Shown: positions 8,923 to 19,380, counted from the stretch's first letter. The stretch is DNA of 64,000 bases from DASQHW01 sp963837155 (GCA_963837155.1 CAWIMB010000002.1:682001-746000); one strand, 5' to 3'. The notes: generated by a model from the letters alone, not told the origin. Program-made: numbers and translations.

Positions 8923-9444
8923 ATGCGCAAGCTCGCCGCCGCAGCGTTCGCAGTCGCGTTGCTCGCCGGCTGCAGCGGCGGGAGCTCGAGCGCACCACCT
9001 CCGACCGTCGCGCCCACGTCGACCAGCACGCTCCCGGCTGGGATCAACCCGAAGCTCACGCTCGGCATCGCCAAGGCGCGCGAAGCACGGGTTCGCGCCC
9101 TCGCTGCGATCTCGGCGGACCCGGGAAGCCTGGCGGAATCCAAGAGTCAGGCCTTGGCCCGGGCGAACGTGATCGGGGTCTACAGGGAGTTCATCGCCGG
9201 CCACGCGTGGCCGCCCTCGCTGCAAGGTGACGCCGACGCCGTGGTCAACGCGTGGACCCGTGTCGCCGCACCGTTCCAGGAGATGCAGTCGCTGCCGGCG
9301 GACGCCAGTCCGGCGGACGTCAACGCGAAGATCGATGCGTCGAATGCGGCGCTCGCCGCCGCCGGCGCTGCCGACGACAAGCTGAGCAAGGACCTCGACG
9401 CCCTGCTGTGCGGGCCGCGCGGTTGCAAGCACATCAAGGGTTGA
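8923..9444 (+). CDS. Putative secreted lipoprotein
   Basis: 173 aa with a signal peptide ending in the lipobox LLAGC (Cys about residue 19), then a Ser/Pro/Thr-rich linker (SSSAPPPTVAPTST) typical of surface-anchored actinobacterial lipoproteins. The rest is a mostly helical Ala-rich domain with a C-terminal LLCGPRGCKHIKG that could form a disulfide. No family recognised. It starts 6 bp after the small membrane-protein gene and is probably in the same transcript. Confidence 0.75.
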   Translation: MRKLAAAAFAVALLAGCSGGSSSAPPPTVAPTSTSTLPAGINPKLTLGIAKAREARVRALAAISADPGSLAESKSQALARANVIGVYREFIAGHAWPPSLQGDADAVVNAWTRVAAPFQEMQSLPADASPADVNAKIDASNAALAAAGAADDKLSKDLDALLCGPRGCKHIKG

Positions 9445-9463
9445 TCTCACCGAGGCCGTGCAA

Positions 9464-9485
9464 TACGATACGGTCTCGTTTCGTA
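9464..9485. promoter_or_regulatory. Candidate TetR operator upstream of efflux gene
   Basis: Imperfect palindrome with arms TACGATACG and CGTTTCGTA (8 of 9 positions symmetric), 26 bp before the start of the DHA2 transporter. Its form and position match operators of TetR-family efflux repressors; the likely ligand is the TetR encoded immediately downstream of the transporter. Confidence 0.5.
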
Positions 9486-9510
9486 AGCCTCCCCGCAGGA
9501 AAGTCCGCTT

Positions 9511-11149
9511 ATGACTGCGCCCCCCGTCGCCGCACAAGCGCCCTTCGACCGCACGAGCCGCTCGTATCAGCAGCGCTGGCTGATCCTCGCCGTGCTCTGC
9601 TTGAGCCTGCTCGTGATCGTCGTCGACAACTCGATCCTCAACGTTGCGGTGCCCACACTGTCGAAGCCGAAGCCCATCGGCCTCGGCGCGACGAACAGCC
9701 AGCTGCAATGGATGGTCGACTCCTACACGCTCGTGTTCGCGGGCTTGCTGCTCACGGCCGGCAGCCTGGGCGACCGCTTCGGCCGGCGGGGCGCATTGCA
9801 GTTCGGCATGGCCGTGTTCGGGATCGGGTCGATCGCGTCGGCGCTCGCGCACACACCGAACCAGCTGATCCTGACGCGCGGCGTCATGGGCATCGGCGGC
9901 GCGTTCATCATGCCGGCGACACTGTCGATCATTACCAACGTGTTCCCGCCGGAAGAGCGGGGGCGTGCCATCGGGATGTGGGCCGCGATCGCCGGTGTGG
10001 CGGTGGCGCTCGGGCCGATCAGCGGTGGCTTCCTGCTCGAGCACTTCTACTGGGGCTCGATCTTCATGGTGAACCTCCCGATCGTCGCGACTGCGCTCAT
10101 CGCCGGCGTGATCCTCATTCCAACCTCGCGTGATCCGTCGAAGCCCAAGCTCGATCCGTTCGGCGCGCTCTTGTCGATCGTCGGTCTGGTCGCGCTGGTG
10201 TACGCGATCATCCAGGCGCCCGACCGCGGCTGGACCGATCCGTTGATCCTCGGGATGTTCGCGGCCGCGGCGATCGTGCTCGCAGGCTTCGCGGTCTGGG
10301 AGCGCACCACGCCGAGCCCGATGCTCGACATGACGGTCTGGCGCAGCCCGCGCTTCAGTGCCGCGAGCGCCGGCATCACGCTGCTGTTCTTCGCCATGTT
10401 CGGATCGCTCTTCCTGCTCACGCAGTACTTGCAGTTCGTGATGAGCTATGACCCGCTGCAGGCGGGCGTGCGGCTGTTGCCAATGGCGGTCGTGATGCTC
10501 ATCGTCGCGCCTACCAGCGCGCGGATCGTCGAGCGGGTCGGCACGAAACGCGTCGTGGCCAGCGGCCTCGCGCTCGCGGCCCTCGGCCTCGCGCTGATGT
10601 CAATGCTGCCGTCGCACGGCATCTCATATTGGGGTGACGTCGTCTGGCGGATGATGGTGATGGCGGCCGGCATGGGCCTGACGATGGCTCCCGCGACGGA
10701 ATCGATCATGGGGTCGTTGCCCCGCGCCAAGGCCGGTGTCGGTTCCGCGGTGAACGACACGACCCGACAGGTTGGTGGCGCCCTCGGCGTTGCGATCATC
10801 GGAAGCGTGATGTCGTCGTTCTACGGGTCGCGCATCGTCGAGTTGTTCACCCGCGTGGGTGTGAGCGGCGAACCAGTCTCGAAGGCCAAGGAGGGCCTCG
10901 GTCAAGCGCTCGGCGTTGCCGGCAATCCGGGTGTTCCTCTGGCGCCCGGCCAGCGGGCCGACCTCGCGCAGGGCGCCAAGGATGCCTTCGTCGCCGGCAT
11001 GCACCGGGGTTTTCTTGTTGCCGCAGGGGCTGCGCTTCTCGGCGCGATCATCGCGGCCCGGTGGTTGCCTGCGCATGCCGCCGATACCGAGGTGTTCGTC
11101 AACCAGGATGTCGAAGCGGCTGCGCGCGGCCGCGTTGGCGGAGGCATAG
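9511..11149 (+). CDS. DHA2-family MFS multidrug efflux transporter
   Basis: EmrB/QacA-type proton-drug antiporter, about 545 aa with some 14 membrane segments. Hallmarks: motif D1 at VVDNSILNVAVPTL, LQWMVDSYTLVFAGLLLTAG, motif A GDRFGRRGAL and an antiporter-type motif C region (GVAVALGPISGGFLL). The open frame runs on to 11688, but that extension is a shadow of the TetR gene. Removing one base near 11117-11120 gives a clean end DVEALRAAALAEA followed by TAG at 11147-11149, one base before the TetR ATG. I therefore end the gene at 11149 and treat the extension as a likely indel artefact. Confidence 0.82.
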
Positions 11150-11728
11150 ATGGCGGGCCGGCCGCGCAGCCTGGTCTGCGACCACGCGATCCTCGACGCG
11201 GCGCTTGCCGAGTACGCCGCCAACGGTCTCGACGGCATGAGCGTCGACGCGGTCGCGGCGCGCGCCGGCGTGAGCAAGGCCACGATCTACCGGCGCTACC
11301 CGTCGAAGGCGGAGCTCGTGGCGGCCGCCGCGCTCCAGGCCGCCGACGAGCAGGCGCCGATCCCCGATACCGGTTCAGTGCGCGGCGACCTGACGTCCGC
11401 GTTGCGGAATCTGCGGCGATTGCTCGACGATCCGGTCGTCGGCGCGGCCAAGCGGATGCTCCTCGTGGACGCCCGGCGCAACGAACAGCTCGGGCGCATG
11501 CACACGGAATCCGTTCGGGAGCGCCGGCAAGGCATGTTCGAGGTGTTCCGGCGCGGCATCGAACGCGGCGAGTTGGATCCGGACATCGACGTCGAGTTCG
11601 CGGCCGACCGAATCGGCGCGCCGGTCTTCTACCGCCACCTGGTCACGAGAGCGCGCATCACCGACGCATACATCGACCAGATGATTGACGAGTTCCTCGC
11701 CCGCTACGGCGTCCGACAGGAAGTCTGA
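11150..11728 (+). CDS. TetR/AcrR-family transcriptional repressor
   Basis: 192 aa. N-terminal helix-turn-helix: ILDAALAEYAANGLDGMSVDAVAARAGVSKATIYRRYPSK spans about residues 15-53 (recognition helix around ATIYRRY), then a helical ligand-binding domain that resembles the TetR_C class with VGAAKRMLLVDARR. The gene begins directly after the transporter, so it is very likely the local efflux repressor acting on the palindrome at 9464-9485. Its 3' end overlaps the convergent FtsX-domain gene by 25 bp. Confidence 0.88.
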   Translation: MAGRPRSLVCDHAILDAALAEYAANGLDGMSVDAVAARAGVSKATIYRRYPSKAELVAAAALQAADEQAPIPDTGSVRGDLTSALRNLRRLLDDPVVGAAKRMLLVDARRNEQLGRMHTESVRERRQGMFEVFRRGIERGELDPDIDVEFAADRIGAPVFYRHLVTRARITDAYIDQMIDEFLARYGVRQEV

Positions 11729-12591
11729 TTGCTCGAGACGCCGTTCGCGAACGACTGATTGACTCTTACGACCTTGTCGACGCCTGACAGCAACTTGAGG
11801 CCGGTCTCGATGTCATCGAGCGATGCGTCCTCGTCCGCGAGGACTCGGAATGACTCCGGGAGTTCGGCGGGCGTAGTGCTGCCGATGAGGTCGGGCTGAT
11901 CGACGAAGATCGTCTTGAACTCGTCGAAGGCCGCGTCGTGGTCGAGGAATCGGTAGGACTTGACCTGTGCCGTATTGGCGTCGAGCGCAGCGCGCACCGT
12001 GCTGACCTGAGCCGGCGTTGCGTTCACCTTCATGAATACCTCGAGGTCCGTGCCGGGTCTCCCGATGGTGAACACGCGGCCGGTATCTCCGAGCGCGTCC
12101 GCAAGCTTCCGACCGGTGTCGAGGTCTGGTGTCGTCGATTGCACACCAAAACCGGGTGTTCGCCGGAGCGCGCATGCGGCGTCCTGCAGCTCCTTGGGAA
12201 CCACCAGTGCATTGATCAGACCTGGCGGCGGTTCGGCGAGTCCGGCGAATGACATGGGAATCTGTGTGACTCGCGTATAGCGCGCTACGAGGGGTGAGCC
12301 TTCGAGTACACGTTGGACGCGCCCGTTCGCGGGTACGACGACGAGCTCCACGCGGTGCAGTGACTCAACTGGGAATTCCTTCGTCGGGACCTCGACGCGC
12401 GCGTGCTTCGCGCCGCGGTCCCAGAACGCGACCGCGCCCACGACCGCGAGTATCACGACCAACCCGGCGCCGGCTCGCAGCAGGACGGCTCGCCTGCGTT
12501 CACTGCGTCGGAGCCCCGGCAGGTCGCTCTCGAACGGCCCCACCTCGTCGGCAAGCTCACGGAGTCCGCGGCGCAGTTCGTCAGTTCGCAT
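11704..12591 (-). CDS. Membrane protein with FtsX-like ectodomain, putative anti-sigma partner
   Basis: About 295 aa. A short charged cytoplasmic N-terminus (MRTDELRRGLRELADEV), one membrane helix (about residues 33-55, ending VVGAVAFW) and a large external part. The C-terminal ~100 residues (DLEVFMKVNATPAQVSTVRA ... FDEFKTIFVDQPDLIGS ... LPESFRV) match the FtsX extracellular domain, which in FtsEX activates cell-wall hydrolases. I take the ATG at 12591, overlapping the sigma gene stop by 11 bp; the coupling and the topology suggest an anti-sigma factor, though no zinc anti-sigma motif is visible. No FtsE or polytopic permease part is present. Confidence 0.65.
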   Translation of the reverse strand: MRTDELRRGLRELADEVGPFESDLPGLRRSERRRAVLLRAGAGLVVILAVVGAVAFWDRGAKHARVEVPTKEFPVESLHRVELVVVPANGRVQRVLEGSPLVARYTRVTQIPMSFAGLAEPPPGLINALVVPKELQDAACALRRTPGFGVQSTTPDLDTGRKLADALGDTGRVFTIGRPGTDLEVFMKVNATPAQVSTVRAALDANTAQVKSYRFLDHDAAFDEFKTIFVDQPDLIGSTTPAELPESFRVLADEDASLDDIETGLKLLSGVDKVVRVNQSFANGVSSNQTSCRTP

Positions 12592-13057
12592 CGTCGTCCT
12601 CTTCGAGCTCGACGCGCATTGCGCGCAACGCGTGATGCAACGTCGCTTTCGCAGTTCCGAGCGCACAGCCCATTGCTTCGGCGACCGCCGCGAGCGGAAG
12701 GTCGGCGAGATACCTCAGGACCACGGCTTGCCGCTGCCGCGGCGGCAACGTCGCAATTGCTTCCCGCACCGAGAGACGGATGACCACCGAGCCCTTGTTG
12801 TCAGCCTCCACTGGTTCGACCGGCTGCTGACGTTCCAGCCGGCGCCAGTGGTCACGGAGCTGGTTCATCGCCACCACATAGACCCATCCGTCGGGCCGGT
12901 CCATGTCTTGCACCCGGCGCCACCGCCGCAGTGCACGCGCGAACGCCTCCTGGGTTGCATCTTGCGCCAGCTCGCGATCGCCCGCGGCCAGGGTGATGGC
13001 GCGCGCCACGTCGTCGAAGTGCGCGGCGTAGAACTCGTCGAAGTCCCGCCTCCCCAT
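12581..13057 (-). CDS. ECF-type RNA polymerase sigma factor (SigE/SigM-like)
   Basis: 158 aa with both sigma regions: region 2 (FDEFYAAHFDDVARAITL ... DATQEAFARALRRW ... RPDGWVYVVAMNQ) and region 4 (AIATLPPRQRQAVVLRYL ... EAMGCALGTAKATLHHA helix-turn-helix). The open frame extends upstream through the kgd 3' end, but the ATG at 13057 gives the standard ECF N-terminus. Acidic C-terminus EEDDDAN. It overlaps the downstream membrane-protein gene, its probable regulator. kgd is upstream on the same strand with a 32-bp gap. Confidence 0.85.
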   Translation of the reverse strand: MGRRDFDEFYAAHFDDVARAITLAAGDRELAQDATQEAFARALRRWRRVQDMDRPDGWVYVVAMNQLRDHWRRLERQQPVEPVEADNKGSVVIRLSVREAIATLPPRQRQAVVLRYLADLPLAAVAEAMGCALGTAKATLHHALRAMRVELEEDDDAN

Positions 13058-13089
13058 CGTGGATGAAACGGTAGAGGAGGACGAAAGGT

Positions 13090-16000
13090 TTAGCCGGGGA
13101 CGGCCTCCGCCAACAGTGCCTGCTGTTCGGCGTCGTGGATCGTCGAGCTTCCGGTCGCGGGGCTCGGGCTCTCGTGCCGGGCGACGACGCCTACGGGCCT
13201 GCCGCCCGCCAGCTCCTCGATACGGCGACGCGTGAAGTACCGAGCGCCCATGTTGCCGGGCTCCTCTTGGGCCCAGATCACTTCCGCGTTCGGCGACCGC
13301 TGCAGCACGGCCTCGATCTCGCGCGCCGGCCACGGGTACAGCTGCTCGATCCGCACGACCTCGACGGCCGTGCCGAGCTCGTCGCGCCGGGCGATGAGCT
13401 CGTGACCGAACTTGCCGGTCGTGAACACGATCCGCGTCGGCGACGCGGGCGGGTTGGGATCGAGAAGCAGTGGCTGGAAACCGCCGTGTGTCAACGCGTC
13501 GACCGGTGACGCGGTGGCCGGCATGCGCAGGTAGCGCTTGGGCGTCATCACGATCAGCGGCTTGCGGCTCGGATCGTGCACCTGGCGTCGCAGCACGTGG
13601 AAGTACTGGGCCGACGTCGTCGGGTACACGACGCGCATGTTGTCCTGAGCGGCAAGCACCAAGAATCGTTCGAGGCGCGCCGAGGAGTGCTCGGGGCCTT
13701 GACCCTCGAAGCCGTGGGGGAGCAACAACACGAGACCGCTGCGCTGGCCCCACTTGTCCTCGGCGGCGACGAGGAACTGGTCGATGATCACCTGGCCGCC
13801 GTTCGCGAAGTCGCCGAACTGCGCTTCCCACGCGACGAACGCATCGTGATCGGCGATCGAGTAGCCGTACTCGAAGCCCAGTGCCGCGAACTCCGAAAGC
13901 ACCGAGTCGTAGATCATGAACGGCGCCGCGTCCTCGCCGAGGTGCGCGAGCGGGATGTACTCCTGCTCGCTGCGGTGATCGACGACCACCGCGTGCCGCT
14001 GCGAGAACGTGCCCCGGCGCGTGTCCTGGCCGGCGAGGCGCACGGGCGTGCCCTCGAGCAGGAGCGAGCCGAACGCGAGCTCCTCGGCCAACGACCAGTC
14101 GACCTGGTCGTTGTCGAATTCCTTCCGGCGGTTCGCGAGGATCCGCGCCAGCTTCGGGTGCGGTTCGACCTCGGGCGGGAAGATCGTGAGCGCGTCGATG
14201 ACCCGCTCCAGGCGCTCCCGGGGTACGCCGGTGTCCACGTGTGATGTCTCGGGCTCAGGTGTGGGCCGCTCGACGCGCGGCTCCGGACGCTCACTCGCGT
14301 GCGTCTCGCCGAACGCCTCCTCCAAACGGGCGCGGAAGTCCTCGAGGGCCTTCTCCGCTTCCTCGAGCGTGAGGTCGCCGCGGTTCACGAGCAGCTCGGT
14401 GTACAGCTTTCTCACCGATCGCCGGTTCCCGATGACCTCGTACATGCGAGGCTGCGTGAACGCCGGCTCGTCGCCCTCGTTGTGGCCGTAGCGCCGGTAG
14501 CAGACCATGTCGACGACGACGTCCTTCTTGAACACGTTGCGGAACTCGTACGCGAGCCGGATCACGCGCACCGCAGCTTCGGGATCGTCGCCGTTCACGT
14601 GGAAGATGGGCGCCTGTACTGCCTTGGCGATGTCGGTGGCGTACACCGTCGAACGCGCGAATCCGGCCGGGGTCGTGAACCCCACCTGGTTGTTCACGAC
14701 GATGTGCACGGTGCCACCGACGTCATAGCCGGGCAGCTCGGAGAGGTTGAGTGTTTCGGCGACGACACCCTGACCGGCGAACGCGGCGTCGCCGTGGATG
14801 AGCACCGACAGCACGCGGTCGTGGTTGGCGTCACCGAGCCGGTCCTGCTTGGCGCGCGCCATGCCTTCGACAACGGGATCGACTGCTTCCAGGTGGCTCG
14901 GGTTGGCGGCGAGCGTGATACCGATCGTCGCGCCCGATGCCGCCGTGAATTTGCCGGTCGCGCCGACGTGATACTTCACGTCGCCGGAACCCTGAGGCAC
15001 GTTCGGGTCGAGCTCGCCTTCGAATTCGCGGAAGATCTGCTCGTACGACTTGCCGACGACGTTGGCGAGAACGTTGAGCCGGCCGCGGTGCGCCATGCCC
15101 ATCACGACTTCCTCGACGTTCGCGTCGGCCGAGGCGTCGAGCAAGAAGTTGAGCATCGGTATCAGCGTCTCCGCGCCCTCGAGCGAGAACCGCTTCTGCC
15201 CGAGGAACTTCGTGTGCAAGAAGCGCTCGAAGGCTTCGGCGTCGTTCAGCACGCCGAGGATGCGGCGCTTCTCTGCGGGTGTCGCGTCGACGTGTACGCC
15301 CTCGACCTGCTGTTGGATCCACGCCTTCTGGTCGGGCTCCTGGATGTGCATGTACTCGACGCCGATCGTCCGCGCGTACGCGTTCCGGAGCAGCCCGAGA
15401 ATGTCGCGCAGCTTCATCGTCGCCCGGCCCGCGAGCCCGCCAGTGGGGAACTCGCGGTCGAGGTCCCAGATCGTGAGACCCCAGTGATTCGGGTCGAGCT
15501 CTTCGTGGGTCTTCGGCTCCTTCAACCCGAGCGGGTCGAGGTTCGCGATCAGGTGCCCGCGCACGCGGTACATATTGATCAGCTGCTGCACCGCGATGAT
15601 CTTGTGCGCGGCCTCCGCTGAACCTTCGAGGGGTTTGCGGTCAGGTGACCAGCGAGCAGGCTCGTACGGCACTCCGAAGCTCGCGAACAGCTCGTCGTAG
15701 AAGCCGTCACCGCCGAGCAGCAGGTCGTGCATAGTCGCGAGGAACTCGCCGCTCTCCGCCCCCTGGATGATGCGGTGGTCGTAGGTGCTCGTGAGCGTGA
15801 CAACTTTGCTCACGCCGATCTCGGCCAGCGTCTGCGGGTCAGCTCCCTCGTACTCGGGCGGGTAGGTGATCGCGCCGACGCCCACGATCAGTCCTTGTCC
15901 CGGCATGAGGCGCGGCACCGAGTGCATGGTGCCGATCGTGCCCGGGTTTGTGATCGACACCGTCGTGTTGGCGAAGTCGTCGGGCGTGAGCTTGTTCGTC

Positions 16001-16724
16001 GCGCGCGGCGAATCAGGTCCTCGTAGGCCGCGTGGAATGCCGCGAAGTCGAGGGTGTCGGCACTCTTGATGTTCGGCACGAGGAGCGTGCGCGTGCCGTC
16101 GCTCTTCTGCTGGTCGATCGCGAGCCCCAAGTTGACGTGCTCGTGGCGCACGACGCTCGGCTTGCCGTCGACGACGCCGTAGCTGGCGTTCATGTGCGGC
16201 GTCTTCTGAAGCGCCCGCACGACCGCGTAGCCGATCAAGTGCGTGAAGCTCACCTTGCCGCCGCGCTCGCGGGCGAGCTGATTGTTGAGGATCTGCCGGT
16301 TGACCTCGAGCAGCTTGGCGGGCACGGCGCGCACCGACGTCGCGGTCGGCACCGACAGGCTCGCCTCCATGTTCTGTACGACCCGCGCCGACGCACCGCG
16401 CAACGGCTCGGGCGCTTCGCCGTCGAGCGTGACGGGTGCGGCCTGGCCGTCGGGCTTGGGCGCCGCGGCAGGCGCGGGCGCGGCAGGCGGCTGCGCGGCG
16501 GGCACGGCAGCGGGGGCGGCAGCCGGTGCCGAGGGTGCGGGAGCCGGTGCCGGCGGAGCGGCCGGTTCGGGCGGCGCCAGCTCGGCGCGGGGCTGGTAGT
16601 CGGCGAAGAAGTCGCGCCAGCCCGGGGACACGGCCTCGGGGTTCTCGCGATAGAGGCGATACATCTCGTCGACGAGGCCCGCGTTCGGACCCAGGTCGTC
16701 GATGCTCGCGGGACGGTCAGCCAT
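13090..16724 (-). CDS. kgd: Multifunctional 2-oxoglutarate dehydrogenase E1/E2-like Kgd (frameshifted)
   Basis: Actinobacterial SucA/Kgd fusion, about 1210 aa. Order: N-terminal helix IDDLGPNAGLVDEMYRLY; a Pro/Ala-rich linker (about residues 50-100); an E2-type acyltransferase domain without lipoyl domain, ending in TLTSTYDHRIIQGAESG; then the thiamine-diphosphate E1 domain (MGMAHRGRLNVL, GDAAFAGQGVVAETLN, VCYRRYGHNEGDEP). It makes succinyl-CoA or succinate semialdehyde in the TCA cycle. The frame breaks near 16000-16012: the family sequence RRART-NKLTPDDF-VSITNPGTIGT is recovered if one base is added there. Otherwise complete, so a sequence error is likely. Confidence 0.9.
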
Positions 16725-16772
16725 AGGGTTCTTCTCTCAATCGTGTACCACGGCGGCGACTTGAGAAAGCGC

Positions 16773-17519
16773 TCACGGCCGGGTACCGGCAATCACGAAG
16801 TACAACAGCGCGTACACGAACCCACCTTCCCGATGTTCGCGCACAGCGTGTTCCCACTCGGCGATCGCGTCCTCGGAGAAGTGATCGGCCCAATAGCGGG
16901 GCCAGCCGGGCAGCCCGAACGCATCCTCGGGATCGGTGAGCACAAGCGGGAACGCTTCGACGGTCACATCTCGCAGCCCGGCCCCTGCGAGCAGCGATGG
17001 GAGCCGGCGGGCGAGCGTGCCGTTCCGATAGCCGACGTCGCGCCGCAGCCGTTTCACTTGCTCGATCAGCTCGGGCGGGACGCCGCTCACGTGGATGACC
17101 AACGACTCCTGGTCGGGATCACAGATCACGACCCGCCCGCCGGGCGCGCAGACCCGAGTGAGCTCGCCCAACGCCCGAGCGGGATCCATCAGATGCTGCA
17201 GTACCCGGTCGGTGCGGACGGCGCCGAACGTCGCGTCGGCGAAGGGAAGCGCGTGCGCGTCTGCTCGCGGAACGGGAACTTCTCGTGCCGCCATCGTCGA
17301 ACACATCGCCATGGACGGATCGCACGCGATCGCGCCGAGGATCTGCGCGTCGCCGCCCGGTCCGGCACCGACGTCGAGGCGGGGAAGGCGGTCGCCGCAC
17401 AGTTCGTAACTGCGCTGCTTGTACGCGCGCACCTGCGGCCAGCCGTCGACTCGCTCCTGCCATTCGACCCAACGTTGCGCGTCGGGACTGCGATCGACGT
17501 CGGAGTAGGAGGCGCTCAA
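16773..17519 (-). CDS. Class I SAM-dependent methyltransferase
   Basis: 248 aa Rossmann-fold methyltransferase: motif I LDVGAGPGGDAQIL, ADAHALPFADATFGAVRTDRVLQHL (motif II/III region) and CAPGGRVVICDPD (post-motif). Closest in style to UbiE/Methyltransf_11 proteins; substrate unknown. I use the TTG at 17519, which overlaps the TGA of the DAHP synthase gene (TTGA), indicating coupled translation. The longer frame upstream is a shadow of that gene. Confidence 0.75.
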   Translation of the reverse strand: MSASYSDVDRSPDAQRWVEWQERVDGWPQVRAYKQRSYELCGDRLPRLDVGAGPGGDAQILGAIACDPSMAMCSTMAAREVPVPRADAHALPFADATFGAVRTDRVLQHLMDPARALGELTRVCAPGGRVVICDPDQESLVIHVSGVPPELIEQVKRLRRDVGYRNGTLARRLPSLLAGAGLRDVTVEAFPLVLTDPEDAFGLPGWPRYWADHFSEDAIAEWEHAVREHREGGFVYALLYFVIAGTRP

Positions 17520-18885
17520 CGCGAGCGCTGCACCAGCTCGCACACGCGAAACGCGAGGTCGAGCGACTGACGCGCGTTGAGGCGGGGGTCGCAGCGAGTC
17601 TCGTAGCGGCGTTCGAGATCGGTACCGACGAGATCGTCGCCGCCACCGAGGCACTCGGTGACGTCGTCGCCGGTGAGCTCGACATGCACGCCGCCCGGAA
17701 TGACGTCGGCGGCGATGCATGCGTCGAAGAACTGCTCGACCTCGTGGATGACGTTGTCGAAGTGGCGCGTCTTGTAACCGCTCTCGTGCGCGAATGTGTT
17801 GCCGTGCATCGGGTCGCACGCCCACACGACTGGGTGCTCCGAACGCTTCACGGCCCGCAGCAACGGCGGCAGCTTCTCGGCCACGTGCGCGTCGCCCATC
17901 CGGCTCACGAGCAGGAGCCGGCCGGGCTCGCGGCGGGGTCGAGGCGCCGGCAGAGCGCGACCACCTCGTCGGGCGTGGCCGTCGGACCGAGTTTCACGCC
18001 GATCGGGTTGTGCACACCCGACAGGAACTCGACGTGCGCGCCGTCGATCTGGCGAGTGCGTTCGCCGACCCACACGAGGTGTGCGGAACAGTCGTACCAC
18101 TCGTCGGTGAGGCTGTCGCGACGCGTCAACGCCTCCTCGTATCCGAGGAGCAGCGCTTCGTGCGACGTGTAGAAGTCGACCTCGTGCAGCTGGACCTCGG
18201 CTTCGAGGTCGATCCCGCACGCGGCCATGAAGCGCAATGCCCGTTCGATCCCGTCGGCCAGCTCCTCGTAGCGGCGCGCCTCACGCGCGCTCGCAATGAA
18301 CTCGAGGTTCCACTGGTGCACACGGTTGAGGTCGGCGAAGCCTCCCTTGGTGAATGCGCGGAGCAGGTTGAGGGTCGCGGCGGACTGGTGGTAGCCGCGC
18401 ACCATACGCGCCGGGTCGGGCCGCCGGGCGGCGGCGTCGAAGGTGATGTCGTTGACGATGTCACCGAGGAACGAGGGCAGCGTTTGGCCGTTGCGCGTCT
18501 CGGTGGGCGACGAGCGGGGCTTGGCGAACTGGCCCGCGATACGACCGACCTTCAGCGTCGGTACGCCCGTGCTGTACGTGAGCACGACCGACATCTGGAG
18601 GATGACCTTCAGCTTGTCCCGGATGTTGTCGGCCGAGAACTCGGCGAACGACTCCGCGCAGTCGCCCGCGTGCAACAAGAAGCCCTGGCCTTCGCTCACG
18701 CGGGCGAGACCGGCTTTCAACGACCGGGCTTCCCCGGCGAACACGAGCGGCGGCATGCGGCGCAGCTCGTCGACCGCTTGCTCGACGGCGGCGAGATCGG
18801 GCCACTCGGGCTGCTGCGCGGCGCGATGACGGCGCCAGCTCGCCGGCTCCCAGTCGAAGTTGCCCAACGGCACCGGTGCACTCAT
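17516..18885 (-). CDS. aroG: Class II 3-deoxy-7-phosphoheptulonate synthase (frameshifted)
   Basis: Type II DAHP synthase (about 456 aa), the first enzyme of aromatic amino-acid synthesis, joining phosphoenolpyruvate and erythrose-4-phosphate. Motifs: FLLHAGDCAESFAEF, GRIAGQFAKPRSSPTE (PEP-binding), GVHNPIGVKLGPT, and in the second frame SRMGDAHVAEKLPPLL, VVWACDPMHGNTF (metal-binding). The frame breaks near 17928-17935, between CRRLDPA and REPGRLLLVSR. All motifs are conserved on both sides, so I read it as one gene. The downstream methyltransferase overlaps its stop. Confidence 0.9.
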
Positions 18886-18891
18886 CGCAGC

Positions 18892-19380
18892 TCAGAGGTA
18901 CACGCCGGGCTGTTGGCCCGGGGTGTCGCCCATCTCGAGCGCGCGACGCTGGCGCATCTCTTCGAACTGTCGCTGGGCCTGCATTTGTTGGGTGAACAGC
19001 GTCGCCTGGATGCCGTGGAACAACCCTTCGAGCCAGCCCACGAGCTGCGCTTGCGCGATGCGCAGCTCCGATTCGCTGGGCGTCTCGATCGAGAACGTCA
19101 ACGTCACTTCTTGAAGCTCCTTGCGCAGGTCCGGAGACAAGATCTCTTCGAGCTCATGGATCGACCGCTCGTGGATCTCTTTGAGCGAACGGCGGCCGGC
19201 GTCGTCGAGCGGCGCCCGGCGCGCCTCCTCGAGCAGGGCACGGACCATCGATGCGATACGGATCAGCTTCGTCGGGCGCGCGACCTGTTCGCCTTCCGGC
19301 GTCTCGTTGCCCTGTAGGGTCGGGATGTCCACGACCTCGGGCATCACGGGGGCTTCGCGCTCAGGCTGCATTTGTGTCAC
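18892..19380 (-). CDS. bpa: Bacterial proteasome activator Bpa
   Basis: 162 aa, the length of the Bpa (PF10759) family, which forms dodecameric rings that open the 20S proteasome without ATP. The core four-helix region (LIRIASMVRALLEEAR ... LKEIHERSIHELEEIL ... LVGWLEGLFHGIQATLFTQ) is typical. It ends in PGVYL, a variant of the C-terminal GQYL motif that docks into the proteasome alpha-ring. It implies that the organism has a 20S proteasome, though none is in this window. It lies 6 bp upstream of the DAHP synthase gene and may be cotranscribed. Confidence 0.88.
   Translation of the reverse strand: MTQMQPEREAPVMPEVVDIPTLQGNETPEGEQVARPTKLIRIASMVRALLEEARRAPLDDAGRRSLKEIHERSIHELEEILSPDLRKELQEVTLTFSIETPSESELRIAQAQLVGWLEGLFHGIQATLFTQQMQAQRQFEEMRQRRALEMGDTPGQQPGVYL

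Noticed and set aside
9511..11688. The efflux pump frame continuing through the TetR gene
   Set aside because: The extension is Arg/Pro-rich shadow sequence of the TetR gene; one-base correction near 11118 gives a natural stop one base before the TetR ATG.
14299..15621. A 440-codon plus-strand frame inside kgd
   Set aside because: It is the antisense of the highly conserved E1 domain, with no family similarity; long antisense frames are expected at this GC content.
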